Below are positions 49,763-58,617 of a DNA stretch of 63,999 nucleotides, one piece after another. The translations under genes and the position numbers were made by a program. Source of the stretch: a virus. Within the stretch, counting starts at the first letter, position 1; each line of letters starts with the position of its first letter. The stretch covers positions 1 to 63,999 of the IMG/VR virus record IMGVR_UViG_3300037882_001089, one strand, 5' to 3'. Below the pieces are notes generated by a model. That model was not told where the DNA came from. It ran no database searches and saw only the letters and a program-made list of their open reading frames with translations.

Positions 49763-51262
49763 TTAAATTCCACCATCTGTTATTGTCCAATTATTTGGAG
49801 CACCTGTTAATATTGCTCTTCCTGCTGTAGAAGCTGCTGTTCTTTTTGCTGTACCAAATGTTATTACAATGCTCGGTTTAACACTTGGTAATGCTGACCA
49901 TCCATTATAAATAGCATCTAAATTTGTTGTAGAAAATGTTGCTGGAGTTTTACCTGACATAAAAAATGAAAAATTAAGTACATTTCTAACGTCCCACGCC
50001 CCAATGTTTTGATTAAATGCTGTTGCGTTTTGGAACATTTGCGCCATATTTGTTGCTGAAATTGTATTCCATGAACCAATTGTAGAGCTGCTACCATTGT
50101 TAAAAGCGGATGCCCCTAAGAACATTAATGTAAAGTTTGTTACATTAGTTGTAATAAATGAACCTATGTTTTGATTGAACGCTGTATTAGATAAGAACAT
50201 TGCGCTCATATCTGTACAATTAGTAGTATTCCAACTACTTAGTGACTGATTGAATGGACACGCTCTAAACATCCCATTCATTTTTGTAATTCTATTTACA
50301 TTCCAAGTATTTACAGGTTGATTAAAAGATGAGGCGTTAAAGAACATATTACCACAATCAATGCTACCTGTAGATTTGAAAACCCAATTTCCAATAGCAG
50401 AACTTCCTCCATTGTTAAATGCAGTAGCTCCATTAAACATGTTAACAAAATTTATTACATTTCCAATATTCCAAGTTCCAATGTTTTGATTAAATGCTGT
50501 TGCACCAATAAACATGAAACTCATTGATGTTACATTAGAGGTGTTCCAATTACCAATAGGTTGATTAAATGATGGTGCTGATTGGAAAACATTTTCCATA
50601 TTAGTAACACTAATTGTATTCCAATTATTTATTGTGTTAGAACCACCATTATTGAAAGCTGTACAACTTGCAAATAAAGAACCCATTGTTGTTACATTTC
50701 CAACATTCCAAGCTCCAATATTTGAATTAAATAAAGTACTTGATGTAAAAACAGCGTTCATAGAATTAATTACAGAAGTATTCCACTCGTTAATTCTATT
50801 TATTGTAGTAATAGCATTACACGCTCTAAATGCTGAAGTGAAATTTGTTGTTACAGATAAGTCTAATACATCTTTAACAGTTGTTAATGTTAAATTATTA
50901 CACCCATAGAAGTAACTACCTTCATTTGTACCTAATCTTAATGCACCCCATTCTGTAATCGTAAGTATTTTTAATCTATCTCCTGAGTTTACAAATGCAA
51001 ATCCTGTACAAACTCCTTTTATTTTAATAGTGTAAGTACCTGCTACAGCATATGTGTGAGTTACTGCCACTTGATTCCAAGTAGTAATTACAGAAGAACT
51101 ACCATCACCCCAATCAACTGTCATATTGTATGTACCTGTTGAAATTAATGGTAATTTTACTTGCGTAGAAGTACTTGAACCCGCAGATGTATTAGAGGTA
51201 TTCCACGTAGAAACAAACTGTTTACGTGTTTTTCCATATTCATAAAATAAAACTGGATTCAT
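49763..51262 (-). CDS. Tail fibre/adhesin with PKD-like and BspA (DUF285) repeats
   Basis: The 499-residue protein begins with a PKD-like fold (TVDWGDGSSSVITTW, THTYAVAGTYTIKI). Seven or more repeats of about 20-30 residues follow, with the core W-N-(T/I)-x-x-(V/I)-x-x-(M/F)-x-x-M-F-x-x-x-x-x-F-N, i.e. BspA/DUF285 leucine-rich-like repeats. These are usually cell-surface proteins of Bacteroidota or mycoplasmas. In a tail operon it most likely binds the receptor. Confidence 0.75.
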   Translation of the reverse strand: MNPVLFYEYGKTRKQFVSTWNTSNTSAGSSTSTQVKLPLISTGTYNMTVDWGDGSSSVITTWNQVAVTHTYAVAGTYTIKIKGVCTGFAFVNSGDRLKILTITEWGALRLGTNEGSYFYGCNNLTLTTVKDVLDLSVTTNFTSAFRACNAITTINRINEWNTSVINSMNAVFTSSTLFNSNIGAWNVGNVTTMGSLFASCTAFNNGGSNTINNWNTISVTNMENVFQSAPSFNQPIGNWNTSNVTSMSFMFIGATAFNQNIGTWNIGNVINFVNMFNGATAFNNGGSSAIGNWVFKSTGSIDCGNMFFNASSFNQPVNTWNVNRITKMNGMFRACPFNQSLSSWNTTNCTDMSAMFLSNTAFNQNIGSFITTNVTNFTLMFLGASAFNNGSSSTIGSWNTISATNMAQMFQNATAFNQNIGAWDVRNVLNFSFFMSGKTPATFSTTNLDAIYNGWSALPSVKPSIVITFGTAKRTAASTAGRAILTGAPNNWTITDGGI

Positions 51263-51264
51263 AA

Positions 51265-52560
51265 CTACGCATTTGAAATTCTTAAATAATCTGTTGTTCC
51301 TACTGAAGAAATAGTTGCTGTACTACCAACTGCTCCATTTAAAACTGCTGTTCCGTCCACTTGTATTAAAGTTCTACCTGAACCTTGTAAAAAGGTTATT
51401 GATGATGCTCCATGTTTTACATAAGACGCAACAAATCCATCAGTTGCATTTACTGTGTAATTTATAGCTGTAGCTCCATTTGCTATTACTACATTTCTAC
51501 CTTTTTGACTAATTCCACCAGACGTTGTTGTGGTATCTATTGAAACGGCAGTTATGATAGTAATTTGAGGAGTATCTAGTTTATCTAATTCAGCTTGTGT
51601 AGCTGTAGATATAGGTTTATCTAAATCACTTGTATTATCAACATTACCTAATCCAACTTGTGATTTTGTAACATTATGAGGGTTAGCGAAATTTGTTAAA
51701 TGACTTAATAAATTTGCTCCATTTGTAGAAACCCAATTATAAGCCGAATCATAGTTACTTTTCAATGCTATTGTAAAAGCTTCAGTAATTAAATCTAAAG
51801 TACTTTTATTTGAATGTGTATGCGAATCATTAACAGCATTTGTAGTATCTAAATTAGGCACATTTGATAGACCTATATCGCTTTTAGTAGTTCCATGCGG
51901 ATTTGTACCATCGTCTAAAGTTAATTCAGAGTGGTTTTCTATAAATGTGTTTGGTAAATTATCAAACTTATCTTTTTCAATTTGAGTTAAATGAATATAA
52001 TCCCCATCATTTAATCCTTGAAGATTATTATGGATAGTTTCTCCTTCTGATTTTAGATTAAAAACTGTATAACTTAATATATGTTGTAAAACTTTATTTT
52101 CGGGGAAGAATACCTCTGAAACATTTAATTTATAGTAGTTTGAAAATACTTCAATAGATGTAATTCTAAAAAAGAAAACAGAATTTAGGTTTACGTCTTG
52201 TTTTTGGGAAATGATTACATCGAAAGGATTTGTTGCCGAAATACTATCTATAAACTCAGTAACGTCTTTTTTCTTATTAGTTAGTTTTGAAAATATAAAA
52301 TGAGTGATATTATTTGGGTCAATCTCATTATCATTAGAATAGAAATAACCGTTTTTAGGAGTAGGACTTGGAGCAATATGATTATAGAAATTGTAATCAA
52401 AATTTCTAACTCCATTTGTAATATTAAAATGCCCTGACAAATCCTCTACTTTAAAACTAACTGTTTTATTAGCATTATCAACATCAGTTCCTACTAAATA
52501 ATCTAAACCGTTTATTTCAGTATCAGGTATATAAACTATTTGATTAGATATTTTTGTCAT
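51265..52560 (-). CDS. Tail fibre with shared N-terminal anchor domain
   Basis: The 431-residue protein starts MTKISNQIVYIPDTEINGLD then YLVGTD, which aligns with the N-terminus of the spike at 43720-45723. This suggests two fibres docking on the same baseplate site. The central part has repeated SQVGLGNVDNTSDLDKPIS-type segments common in fibre shafts; the C-terminus is a small beta tip. Confidence 0.7.
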   Translation of the reverse strand: MTKISNQIVYIPDTEINGLDYLVGTDVDNANKTVSFKVEDLSGHFNITNGVRNFDYNFYNHIAPSPTPKNGYFYSNDNEIDPNNITHFIFSKLTNKKKDVTEFIDSISATNPFDVIISQKQDVNLNSVFFFRITSIEVFSNYYKLNVSEVFFPENKVLQHILSYTVFNLKSEGETIHNNLQGLNDGDYIHLTQIEKDKFDNLPNTFIENHSELTLDDGTNPHGTTKSDIGLSNVPNLDTTNAVNDSHTHSNKSTLDLITEAFTIALKSNYDSAYNWVSTNGANLLSHLTNFANPHNVTKSQVGLGNVDNTSDLDKPISTATQAELDKLDTPQITIITAVSIDTTTTSGGISQKGRNVVIANGATAINYTVNATDGFVASYVKHGASSITFLQGSGRTLIQVDGTAVLNGAVGSTATISSVGTTDYLRISNA

Positions 52561-52579
52561 TTAATGCGTAATTAAAATT

Positions 52580-53125
52580 TTAGATAATTGTAGTTATTGA
52601 TTGACTTACCCAACCAGTTGCGGTTTTTAAATACACCAAATCTCCTAAAATAATACTCTCGCAGAAAACTCTAAATCCAATTTCAGCATCAGGATAAGCA
52701 GAATTTAAGTTAGCAACGGTTAAAGCTACTGTTGTAGCATTAGAAACCGCCCCTCTATTATCTACATAAGTAACATCTGCTTTTAACTCATCAGATAAAA
52801 TTATTGGATTATCGGGGTCTGTGTTATCTAAATTTACTCCCGTTACTGATTGTATTCCTAAATTTAAAGTAGGAACAAGTGGCGAAATTAACGCTGATAG
52901 TAAATCATACGCATCTAATAAATCTGTCGGAGCAACGCCATCTATTAATCCAAAATCATTAAACTGGAAATGTTTTACAAAACGACCTGCTTCTTTTAGA
53001 TGTAGGGTTACTCCTAATTCAATGCTTGGTATTTTAAATGTAAATATTTGAGGCTCGTAAACTCCTGATTCTGTATCTAAAGTAACAATTAATTGATTGC
53101 TAACTACCGTAAAATCGTATGCCAT
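52580..53125 (-). CDS. Tail/fibre-associated structural protein
   Basis: The 181 residues are beta-rich, ending in LVYLKTATGWVSQSITTII, a motif common in phage fibre-adaptor proteins. It is the first gene of the - strand structural operon, 29 bases downstream of the -7 box at 53155-53162. Confidence 0.5.
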   Translation of the reverse strand: MAYDFTVVSNQLIVTLDTESGVYEPQIFTFKIPSIELGVTLHLKEAGRFVKHFQFNDFGLIDGVAPTDLLDAYDLLSALISPLVPTLNLGIQSVTGVNLDNTDPDNPIILSDELKADVTYVDNRGAVSNATTVALTVANLNSAYPDAEIGFRVFCESIILGDLVYLKTATGWVSQSITTII

Positions 53126-53154
53126 AATATATTATATTAATCATTTGATACTGA

Positions 53155-53181
53155 CAAAGATAAAAAATAAACGACAACAAA
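53155..53181 (-). promoter_or_regulatory. Late promoter repeat, copy 2
   Basis: These 27 bases are identical to 26373-26399. On the - strand they supply TATCTTTG as -7 and TTTGTTGTC upstream for the fibre operon. The element also lies about 25 bases upstream of the + strand groEL -7 box, so one regulator site could serve both directions. Confidence 0.75.
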
Positions 53182-53205
53182 TACCTTTTTAATAAGGATA
53201 ATTTT

Positions 53206-53213
53206 TACATTTG
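53206..53213 (+). promoter_or_regulatory. -7 box of the groEL-groES promoter
   Basis: TACATTTG fits TAnnTTTG. GGATAATTTTT directly upstream is shared with the promoter at 37.8 kb. Transcription would start near 53219, which rules out a GTG start at 53213 and supports the ATG at 53243. Confidence 0.65.
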
Positions 53214-53242
53214 TGATACAAATTAATTTAATTAAATATTTT

Positions 53243-54832
53243 ATGGATAATTCTATTATTAGGGAGATTATTTCTGATGAGTATATGAAAAATAGATTTC
53301 TTTCTGCACTTGAAAAAGCTGAGAAAGTTGTAGGAGATACAGTTGGTTTTAGGGGAGGGTTTAATGTTATTGAAAAGTTTGGTGGAATGCCTGACTTAAC
53401 AAAAGATGGTTGGTCGTGCTTAAAAGAGCTTTATTTTGATGACCCCGTTGAAGCACTTGCTTTAGAGATTGTAAAAGAAGCTACCAAGAAAACGTTTGAA
53501 AATGTAGGAGATAATACTTCATCGACTACAATATTAGTTTACTCATTTTTTAAAAACTCCTTACTTGCATTAAAAAACGGAAAGTCATCTATTGATATTC
53601 AAAGAGAGTTAGAAGAATCAGTAAACAAAATTGTTAATTATATAGATGAAATTTCAATTCCTGTTACAGATAAACTACTTTATGATGTAGCAAGAACTTC
53701 CGCTAATGACGACCATAATATTGCGAAAATAGTTTCGGAGGCTTTTGAAAAAGCTGGAGAGTTTGGTATTGTTTCCCATAAAAGAAGTATGACTGATGAA
53801 ACATTTATTGAACACGTAGAAGGTAATCCTATTGAAAGCGGATATACTCATGATTCATTTATTAATGTTCCCGAAACTCAAAGTGTTATTTTTGATAATC
53901 CATTAGTTTTGGTATCAATGATTAACTTCCAAACTGCTAACGAGATTATCCCTTTCTTGGAATACGCAAGTAAAGAAGCAAAACCACTTGTAATTATTTC
54001 AGAAATGAGCCACGATATTAAATCATTAATAGTTACCAACGTACAAAATCATAATTACCCATTCTGTATTGTTAAACCTCCATACTTAGGGAAGAAAGGT
54101 CGTGAAACAATGTTAGATTTGGCATTAATTTTAGAGTGTCAATTATTAGAGGGCATTTCTCGTGTAAACTACGAAGGAAAAGAAGAATTATACTTAGGTT
54201 CTTGTCAAAGAATGGAAGTTGGGAAAAAATATTCTACCATAATTCCTAACTCAAAAGACAACGAAAAAGTATTAGGTAAAATTGCTGAACTTAACTCACA
54301 AATCAAACATCTTAAAAAAGATTTTGAGAAAAACTACTTACGTGAAAGAATAGCCAAGTTATCAGGAGGTATTTCTACTATTATGGTAGGAGGGGTAACC
54401 CCAAGTGAAACAGAAGAAAGATTAGCTCGTGTAGATGATGCGGTTTGTGCTGTTCGTTCCGCAAAAGAAGAAGGGGTTGTTGCGGGTGGAGGAACTGCTT
54501 TAGTAAGTGCATTAGATTTGAAGTTAGACGAAATTACAAGAAAATCTATTTCCGCTCCATATTTGAAAATTCTTTCTAACGCTCACATAGACGTATCAAT
54601 TCCTTTTTGGACTCATTTAAGAGATGCTTTAAAAGGTAGAAAGAGTAAGGAGTTTTACGCAGAACAATATCCTATGGGATATAACGTTAAAACTTATGAA
54701 GTAGTAAACTTATTAGATTCAGGAATAGTAGATACCGCAAAAGGAGTAAAAAACTCTTTAATCAATGCTGTTTCCGCTTCAAATAATCTACTAAGAACAA
54801 ATAATTGTATAACCTTTAAAAGACATAACTAA
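53243..54832 (+). CDS. groEL: Phage-encoded chaperonin GroEL
   Basis: The 529-residue protein has chaperonin landmarks: FRGGFNVIEKFGGMPDLTKD, the ATP-binding GDNTSSTTILV (GDGTTTAT in bacteria, Asp kept), ARVDDAVCAVRSAKEEGVVA and GGGTAL. The apical domain is divergent and the C-terminal GGM tail is missing. It probably folds capsid or fibre proteins. It is followed by groES with a one-base overlap. The start at 53243 is chosen because the promoter box lies at 53206-53213. Confidence 0.92.
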   Translation: MDNSIIREIISDEYMKNRFLSALEKAEKVVGDTVGFRGGFNVIEKFGGMPDLTKDGWSCLKELYFDDPVEALALEIVKEATKKTFENVGDNTSSTTILVYSFFKNSLLALKNGKSSIDIQRELEESVNKIVNYIDEISIPVTDKLLYDVARTSANDDHNIAKIVSEAFEKAGEFGIVSHKRSMTDETFIEHVEGNPIESGYTHDSFINVPETQSVIFDNPLVLVSMINFQTANEIIPFLEYASKEAKPLVIISEMSHDIKSLIVTNVQNHNYPFCIVKPPYLGKKGRETMLDLALILECQLLEGISRVNYEGKEELYLGSCQRMEVGKKYSTIIPNSKDNEKVLGKIAELNSQIKHLKKDFEKNYLRERIAKLSGGISTIMVGGVTPSETEERLARVDDAVCAVRSAKEEGVVAGGGTALVSALDLKLDEITRKSISAPYLKILSNAHIDVSIPFWTHLRDALKGRKSKEFYAEQYPMGYNVKTYEVVNLLDSGIVDTAKGVKNSLINAVSASNNLLRTNNCITFKRHN

Positions 54833-55128
54833 TGGAAAATAAATTTAAAGGTCAAGCATTAAATCTAATTATAGTAGTAAAAGAGCTATTGGTAGAGAAC
54901 AAAACTACTAACGGAATAGATTTAAGCGGAATAGTAGATGTAAACGAAAAACAGAAAACTGGAGAGATAGTTTCTGTGGGATTAGATTGTCCGAAGAAAT
55001 CGGACGGAACACAAGCGTTGTCAATCGGTCAAGAAATAGTTTACGATAAATACAAAACTACTAAATTCACACAAGATGGAGTTGAGTACACAATGGTAGA
55101 TTATCGAGATTGTTGCTTGTTATACTAA
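54832..55128 (+). CDS. groES: Phage-encoded co-chaperonin GroES
   Basis: The 98 residues have the Cpn10 order: NLIIVVKELLVENKTTNGID with the mobile loop, then QKTGEIVSVGLDCP, IGQEIVYDKYKTTKF and VDYRDCCLLY as the last strands (bacterial: D-I-L-A). Gene order groEL-groES is reversed from the usual bacterial groES-groEL. Confidence 0.85.
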   Translation: MENKFKGQALNLIIVVKELLVENKTTNGIDLSGIVDVNEKQKTGEIVSVGLDCPKKSDGTQALSIGQEIVYDKYKTTKFTQDGVEYTMVDYRDCCLLY

Positions 55129-55134
55129 AAAATT

Positions 55135-55163
55135 AACCCTCGTTATTAGCGAGGGTTTTTTAT
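55135..55163. terminator. Terminator between convergent groES and the 55163 gene
   Basis: AACCCTCG (55135-55142) pairs with CGAGGGTT (55150-55157), followed by TTTTTATT. The A-run on the other side lets it work on the - strand too. Confidence 0.85.
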
Positions 55164-55417
55164 TATTCATAATAACATTCTAATATTTTTATCCATTTAG
55201 TTTCTAAATTAAAACTTTCAATTACTTGTTCTTTAGTGTGTACATATTTTAACGGTAAATATTTTCTTTCGGATTGTCTTAAAATATCTTTTTTATATGT
55301 ATTGTTTAAATCAAATATTTTAGTTTCATTTACTCCTATACAATGGTTTTCATCATAAAATATTTTAAATCTATGACCTCTTTCCCATAAATCTAATAAA
55401 TAAGTTAAGCAATTCAT
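55163..55417 (-). CDS. Hypothetical small protein
   Basis: The 84 residues are basic and aromatic-rich (MNCLTYLLDLWERGHRFKIF, then KYVHTKEQVIESFNL). It is the last gene of the - strand accessory operon. No family recognised. Confidence 0.5.
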   Translation of the reverse strand: MNCLTYLLDLWERGHRFKIFYDENHCIGVNETKIFDLNNTYKKDILRQSERKYLPLKYVHTKEQVIESFNLETKWIKILECYYE

Positions 55418-55418
55418 G

Positions 55419-56198
55419 TTATTCGTCTTTAATGTCTTGAATAGATTGTTGTTTTTTATCTCCTACTAAATATGCTTCAATCTCTCGATTCATTTCCTCT
55501 AAAAACACTAATGTTTCTTTAGGGCATAGTTTTAATTCAGGTTGTTTAGTTTTGAATTTATTTAGTTTTGCTAAATACACGTAAATATCGGAAATTAACC
55601 TATTACATTTTCTACTTACCTTAAATAAATTAGTAGTGTATTCAGTTTTTATGCCTTTAGCGTCAGTTCTATATCCTTGTATTGGTGTAATATATCCTTC
55701 CGCTTTAAATCTTTTGAAATATCCGTTAGAAGTATTAGCTACCATAATACAAGCGTTATTAAATCTATCTACGTTAAAAACTGCATTATCGTTAAGCAAA
55801 AATAACACCTCTAAGTCTAATCTACTAATCCCAAATTTTGTAGTATAGAAATTAATAACAACACCTGAATATTTCATAAAGTTAAAATGTCTTTCAAATA
55901 CTTCAACTTCAAGTCTATTAGCTTCTTTTATTTGTTTTGCGCGCTTTACTTTATTTTCCTTACGTGACCAAATAGAAACTTTTTTAGTCTTTAAAAACCT
56001 TTCAATTTGTTCTTCACTAAGTAGTTTCTTTCCTCGAACTCTATTCTCCCAAGCCTTTAAAGATTCTCCTTCTTTAACTTTTCTCATTCGGGCATTACGC
56101 TCCTTTTGTTGGTTGGATAATTTAGTTTTAGCATTTTTTCTAGGAGTTTTCTTCTTACGTTTCATTCCCCAAAGACGTTTCTTTTTATTTTCTTCCAT
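55419..56198 (-). CDS. Basic protein with a MarR-like winged-helix core
   Basis: The 259-residue protein has a very basic N-terminal 60 residues (KKKRLWGMKRKKKTPRKNAK). About 110-185 read as a winged helix (FGISRLDLEVLFLLNDNAVF, then GYFKRFKAEGYITPIQ). It may bind nucleic acid, as a late regulator or DNA-associated protein. The GACAACAAA element is one possible target, without evidence. Confidence 0.5.
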   Translation of the reverse strand: MEENKKKRLWGMKRKKKTPRKNAKTKLSNQQKERNARMRKVKEGESLKAWENRVRGKKLLSEEQIERFLKTKKVSIWSRKENKVKRAKQIKEANRLEVEVFERHFNFMKYSGVVINFYTTKFGISRLDLEVLFLLNDNAVFNVDRFNNACIMVANTSNGYFKRFKAEGYITPIQGYRTDAKGIKTEYTTNLFKVSRKCNRLISDIYVYLAKLNKFKTKQPELKLCPKETLVFLEEMNREIEAYLVGDKKQQSIQDIKDE

Positions 56199-56348
56199 TT
56201 AATTAGATTTAAAAAAAACTTGGTTTACTTTGAACTCCAAGAAAGTCAGCAATATCTTAAATTGTAGGCATCATGAAAAACTACCTTAACTAACCTACTT
56301 TGAATCACTCTTTAAGACAATCAACTATTTATGCAGAAATAGACCTTT

Positions 56349-56480
56349 CTATAAGTTAAGGCTTCGTTTTATAATGTTTCGTTGCACGGTATTTACTCGT
56401 TCAGAGTTTATACCTCTCAATTCGTAAAACTTCTGAATACGTGCTATTCTTTGTCTTGGACTTTGTTTAGATTTTGTCAT
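56349..56480 (-). CDS. Small basic protein (43 residues)
   Basis: The ORF starts at the ATG ending at 56480, two bases after the upstream gene's stop. It reads TKSKQSPRQRIARIQKFYEL and ends KRSLNL. It is basic, helical and contains no recognised motif. Confidence 0.45.
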   Translation of the reverse strand: MTKSKQSPRQRIARIQKFYELRGINSERVNTVQRNIIKRSLNL

Positions 56481-56482
56481 AA

Positions 56483-56734
56483 CTAATTATCCTCAAAATT
56501 TTTTCTAAGAATCGTATCAATTTTATTACTCATATCAGTAAAATAAGTAGTTTTTTGGACGGTTGTTGTGTGAGCTAAAGTATTCGTTAGTTCTTCGCAA
56601 AAACCAGTTAAATCTTCTTTATACTTCTTCATTATTGGAGTATCAGGTTCTAAATCATCTAAATTATCTAACAATAACATACTGAGTGTTGCTAATTTGT
56701 GCATTAGCACTTTTTTTCTTTTAGAATTAATCAT
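56483..56734 (-). CDS. Hypothetical helical protein
   Basis: The 83 residues are all-helical-looking (KRKKVLMHKLATLSMLLLDN, with acidic later parts). It is three bases from its upstream neighbour. Function unknown. Confidence 0.5.
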   Translation of the reverse strand: MINSKRKKVLMHKLATLSMLLLDNLDDLEPDTPIMKKYKEDLTGFCEELTNTLAHTTTVQKTTYFTDMSNKIDTILRKNFEDN

Positions 56735-56737
56735 AAT

Positions 56738-57001
56738 TTAGTTCATAAAATCGTTAAATGAAAATAAGTTTTTTAGTTTTTCTTTCAAAACTTCATAGGA
56801 ATCTGTACAAATAAACTCGTCAGCTCCCGAATAAATAAAAGAATACTTACCAGCATCTTCTGTACATGGGGAAATAGCACATATAGAGTAGAAAGTCATC
56901 TTTTTTACTGTATAATTTGCTAAAGGAGTGTCAATATTAAGTTCACTTGCTTTAGCGGTATCTTCTGTATGAAATAGGATGTTAAGTTCGATTGGCTTCA
57001 T
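56738..57001 (-). CDS. Hypothetical small protein
   Basis: The 87-residue protein begins KPIELNILFHTEDTAKASEL and has a middle MTFYSICAISPC, an alpha/beta pattern without a recognised family. It is packed in the - strand accessory operon. Confidence 0.45.
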   Translation of the reverse strand: MKPIELNILFHTEDTAKASELNIDTPLANYTVKKMTFYSICAISPCTEDAGKYSFIYSGADEFICTDSYEVLKEKLKNLFSFNDFMN

Positions 57002-57007
57002 AGATTA

Positions 57008-57241
57008 TTAGTTTTTTAGAAATAGTAGAATAGCGGGAATAATTGTAAAGTAAAAATCTACAATATCAAAATCATTCCCATCTTGAATACCATCTCTAAT
57101 TTCCTTTGCTAATGCTATTGCAAAAACAACACCAAACGAGTACAAAGGGTTTAGAAAAAAACTACTTACGTAATAAGTTAAAAAACCAACCAAAAAATGT
57201 AGTAATCTATCTTGTCTGAATATTTCAAGTATCTTTTTCAT
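57008..57241 (-). CDS. Small membrane protein
   Basis: The 77 residues include RLLHFLVGFLTYYVSSFFL, GVVFAIALAKEIRDG and FTIIPAILLFL, i.e. two or three membrane helices with the H-F/KE-D pattern of DUF2279/YfiM-like phage proteins. It could help lysis or exclusion. The start overlaps the preceding stop by one base. Confidence 0.55.
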   Translation of the reverse strand: MKKILEIFRQDRLLHFLVGFLTYYVSSFFLNPLYSFGVVFAIALAKEIRDGIQDGNDFDIVDFYFTIIPAILLFLKN

Positions 57242-57396
57242 TATTCATTACTTTTTAAAACGGTTATTTCAATATCATCTCCAAACAATACTAAACTTTC
57301 TTTATGAAATAATTTTATTTTATTTGAAATCTCATCTTTTTCTTTTTCTGAAATTTCAAGAAAAGGAAATTTAATTATTAATTTAACTTTTTCCAT
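57241..57396 (-). CDS. Hypothetical 51-residue protein
   Basis: The ORF begins at the ATG ending at 57396 (MEKVKLIIKFPFLEISEKEK, ending LKSNE) and overlaps the next gene by one base (TAATG). It may be a small alpha/beta protein. Support is by tight packing only. Confidence 0.45.
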   Translation of the reverse strand: MEKVKLIIKFPFLEISEKEKDEISNKIKLFHKESLVLFGDDIEITVLKSNE

Positions 57397-57412
57397 TTTA
57401 TATATAGTTTAA

Positions 57413-57889
57413 TTAGTTTACGCATATTGTATTATTAGAATAGTTTATCGATACATTACCCAACTTTTTTAAAGCATTTTGCCCTAATAAAAGAGGTGCA
57501 TCAGCATTTGGTGAAACTGCAAATTCAACATTTTTTAATAGGTACTTGCCTATTACAAGTTTTCGGATAACAATTCTTCGACATTTAACTTCACTACCAT
57601 CTGCTAATGAATATATTTTATCATCTAAAAAATCAGCCTTAGTTATCAATCCATTTTTATACAAAGTCATAGCTACATAAGCAGGTATAACACACTCACT
57701 TGCACCAGTATCTAATATAAAAGGAAGTTTGATAACGCTTCCAATATTTACTCCAACTTCAAAAGTACCTCCAAGTGCTTTTAGATAAATAGGATTTTTA
57801 CAAACTGAATTATAACCTTTTAACTTACTGTTTTGGGCGAAACTTCCAACAGAAAACAATACAACGAATAACAAAACAACTTTTCTCAT
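57413..57889 (-). CDS. Secreted retropepsin-like aspartic protease
   Basis: In 158 residues, a signal peptide (RKVVLLFVVLFSVGSFAQ) is followed by a single-lobe aspartyl protease: FILDTGASECVIP with D60-T-G-A, then flap-like strands, and LLLGQNALKKLG as the second signature. One lobe means it must dimerise. Bacterial relatives are periplasmic or membrane proteases. A phage gene for one is uncommon; virion maturation is unlikely given the signal peptide, so envelope processing during infection or lysogeny is favoured. Confidence 0.8.
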   Translation of the reverse strand: MRKVVLLFVVLFSVGSFAQNSKLKGYNSVCKNPIYLKALGGTFEVGVNIGSVIKLPFILDTGASECVIPAYVAMTLYKNGLITKADFLDDKIYSLADGSEVKCRRIVIRKLVIGKYLLKNVEFAVSPNADAPLLLGQNALKKLGNVSINYSNNTICVN

Positions 57890-57896
57890 ATCCTAT

Positions 57897-58298
57897 TTAT
57901 TTAAATGTTTCTAAATACTTTTCAACTTCTTCCAAACTATTCCATTGGTAAATAAATAGTTTACTTGATATTACTTTTGTTGTGTAAAAAAACTCTCCAC
58001 TTGAATAAACTCCTAACTTAACTAAAACCTTGTCTTTCGGAAGGGTAAAAACCCTATTGTAATTATTAGTTTCTACAACTTCCTCTTTCTCGATAATTTC
58101 CTCTACAATATCAGGAGCAATAACAACATCTTCTTTTGCCTCTTTCTCCTTTTTTTGTCGCTCAATTGAACCCCAATCAAACTCATACTCCCGCAAAATC
58201 TCAAAAACTCGAATCTTTATTTCATCCTTTTTGCTTAGCGGAACTCTAAAATTAACCATTGTAGTGTCCTCACCATAAAGCGTCTTGCGTAAACTCAT
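57897..58298 (-). CDS. Hypothetical protein with ribbon-helix-helix-like N-terminus
   Basis: The 133-residue protein begins SLRKTLYGEDTTMVNFRVPL then SKKDEIKIRVFEILREYEFD, similar to a short beta strand followed by two helices. A Glu/Val-rich linker (about 60-80) leads to a small C-terminal beta domain. Not assigned. Confidence 0.45.
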   Translation of the reverse strand: MSLRKTLYGEDTTMVNFRVPLSKKDEIKIRVFEILREYEFDWGSIERQKKEKEAKEDVVIAPDIVEEIIEKEEVVETNNYNRVFTLPKDKVLVKLGVYSSGEFFYTTKVISSKLFIYQWNSLEEVEKYLETFK

Positions 58299-58600
58299 TA
58301 CTTATTTTTAACTTTTAATAAAAACTTCTCCAACTCATCTATTCTAATCTCCAAATTAGCAATCTTATAGTTGTCAAGAGTCGTACTCATTTTAACTTGG
58401 CTTTGCATCTTTAGTTTTGACTTTAACTCATTAATCCTGTCCTTAATCATTATCTCTATAACAACCAATGAAGTATTAAGCATTACGCCATTTTCGTGAA
58501 CAGTTCTATAATCATACTGAACAGATTTGATACCTCCGCATTTAGCACAAGCACCTAAACTATCTACTCCACTACCTTTACAATTACAAACATTCCACAT
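58298..58600 (-). CDS. Cys-rich protein with coiled-coil C-terminus
   Basis: The ATG at 58600 gives 100 residues beginning MWNVCNCKGSG, then CAKCGGI, a possible zinc site, and a C-terminal coiled coil. A longer frame to 58645 would run into the tRNA-like sequence and is not used. It is the first gene of the operon behind the 58.9-kb promoter. Confidence 0.5.
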   Translation of the reverse strand: MWNVCNCKGSGVDSLGACAKCGGIKSVQYDYRTVHENGVMLNTSLVVIEIMIKDRINELKSKLKMQSQVKMSTTLDNYKIANLEIRIDELEKFLLKVKNK

Positions 58601-58617
58601 AATAAAACATTTTAGAG

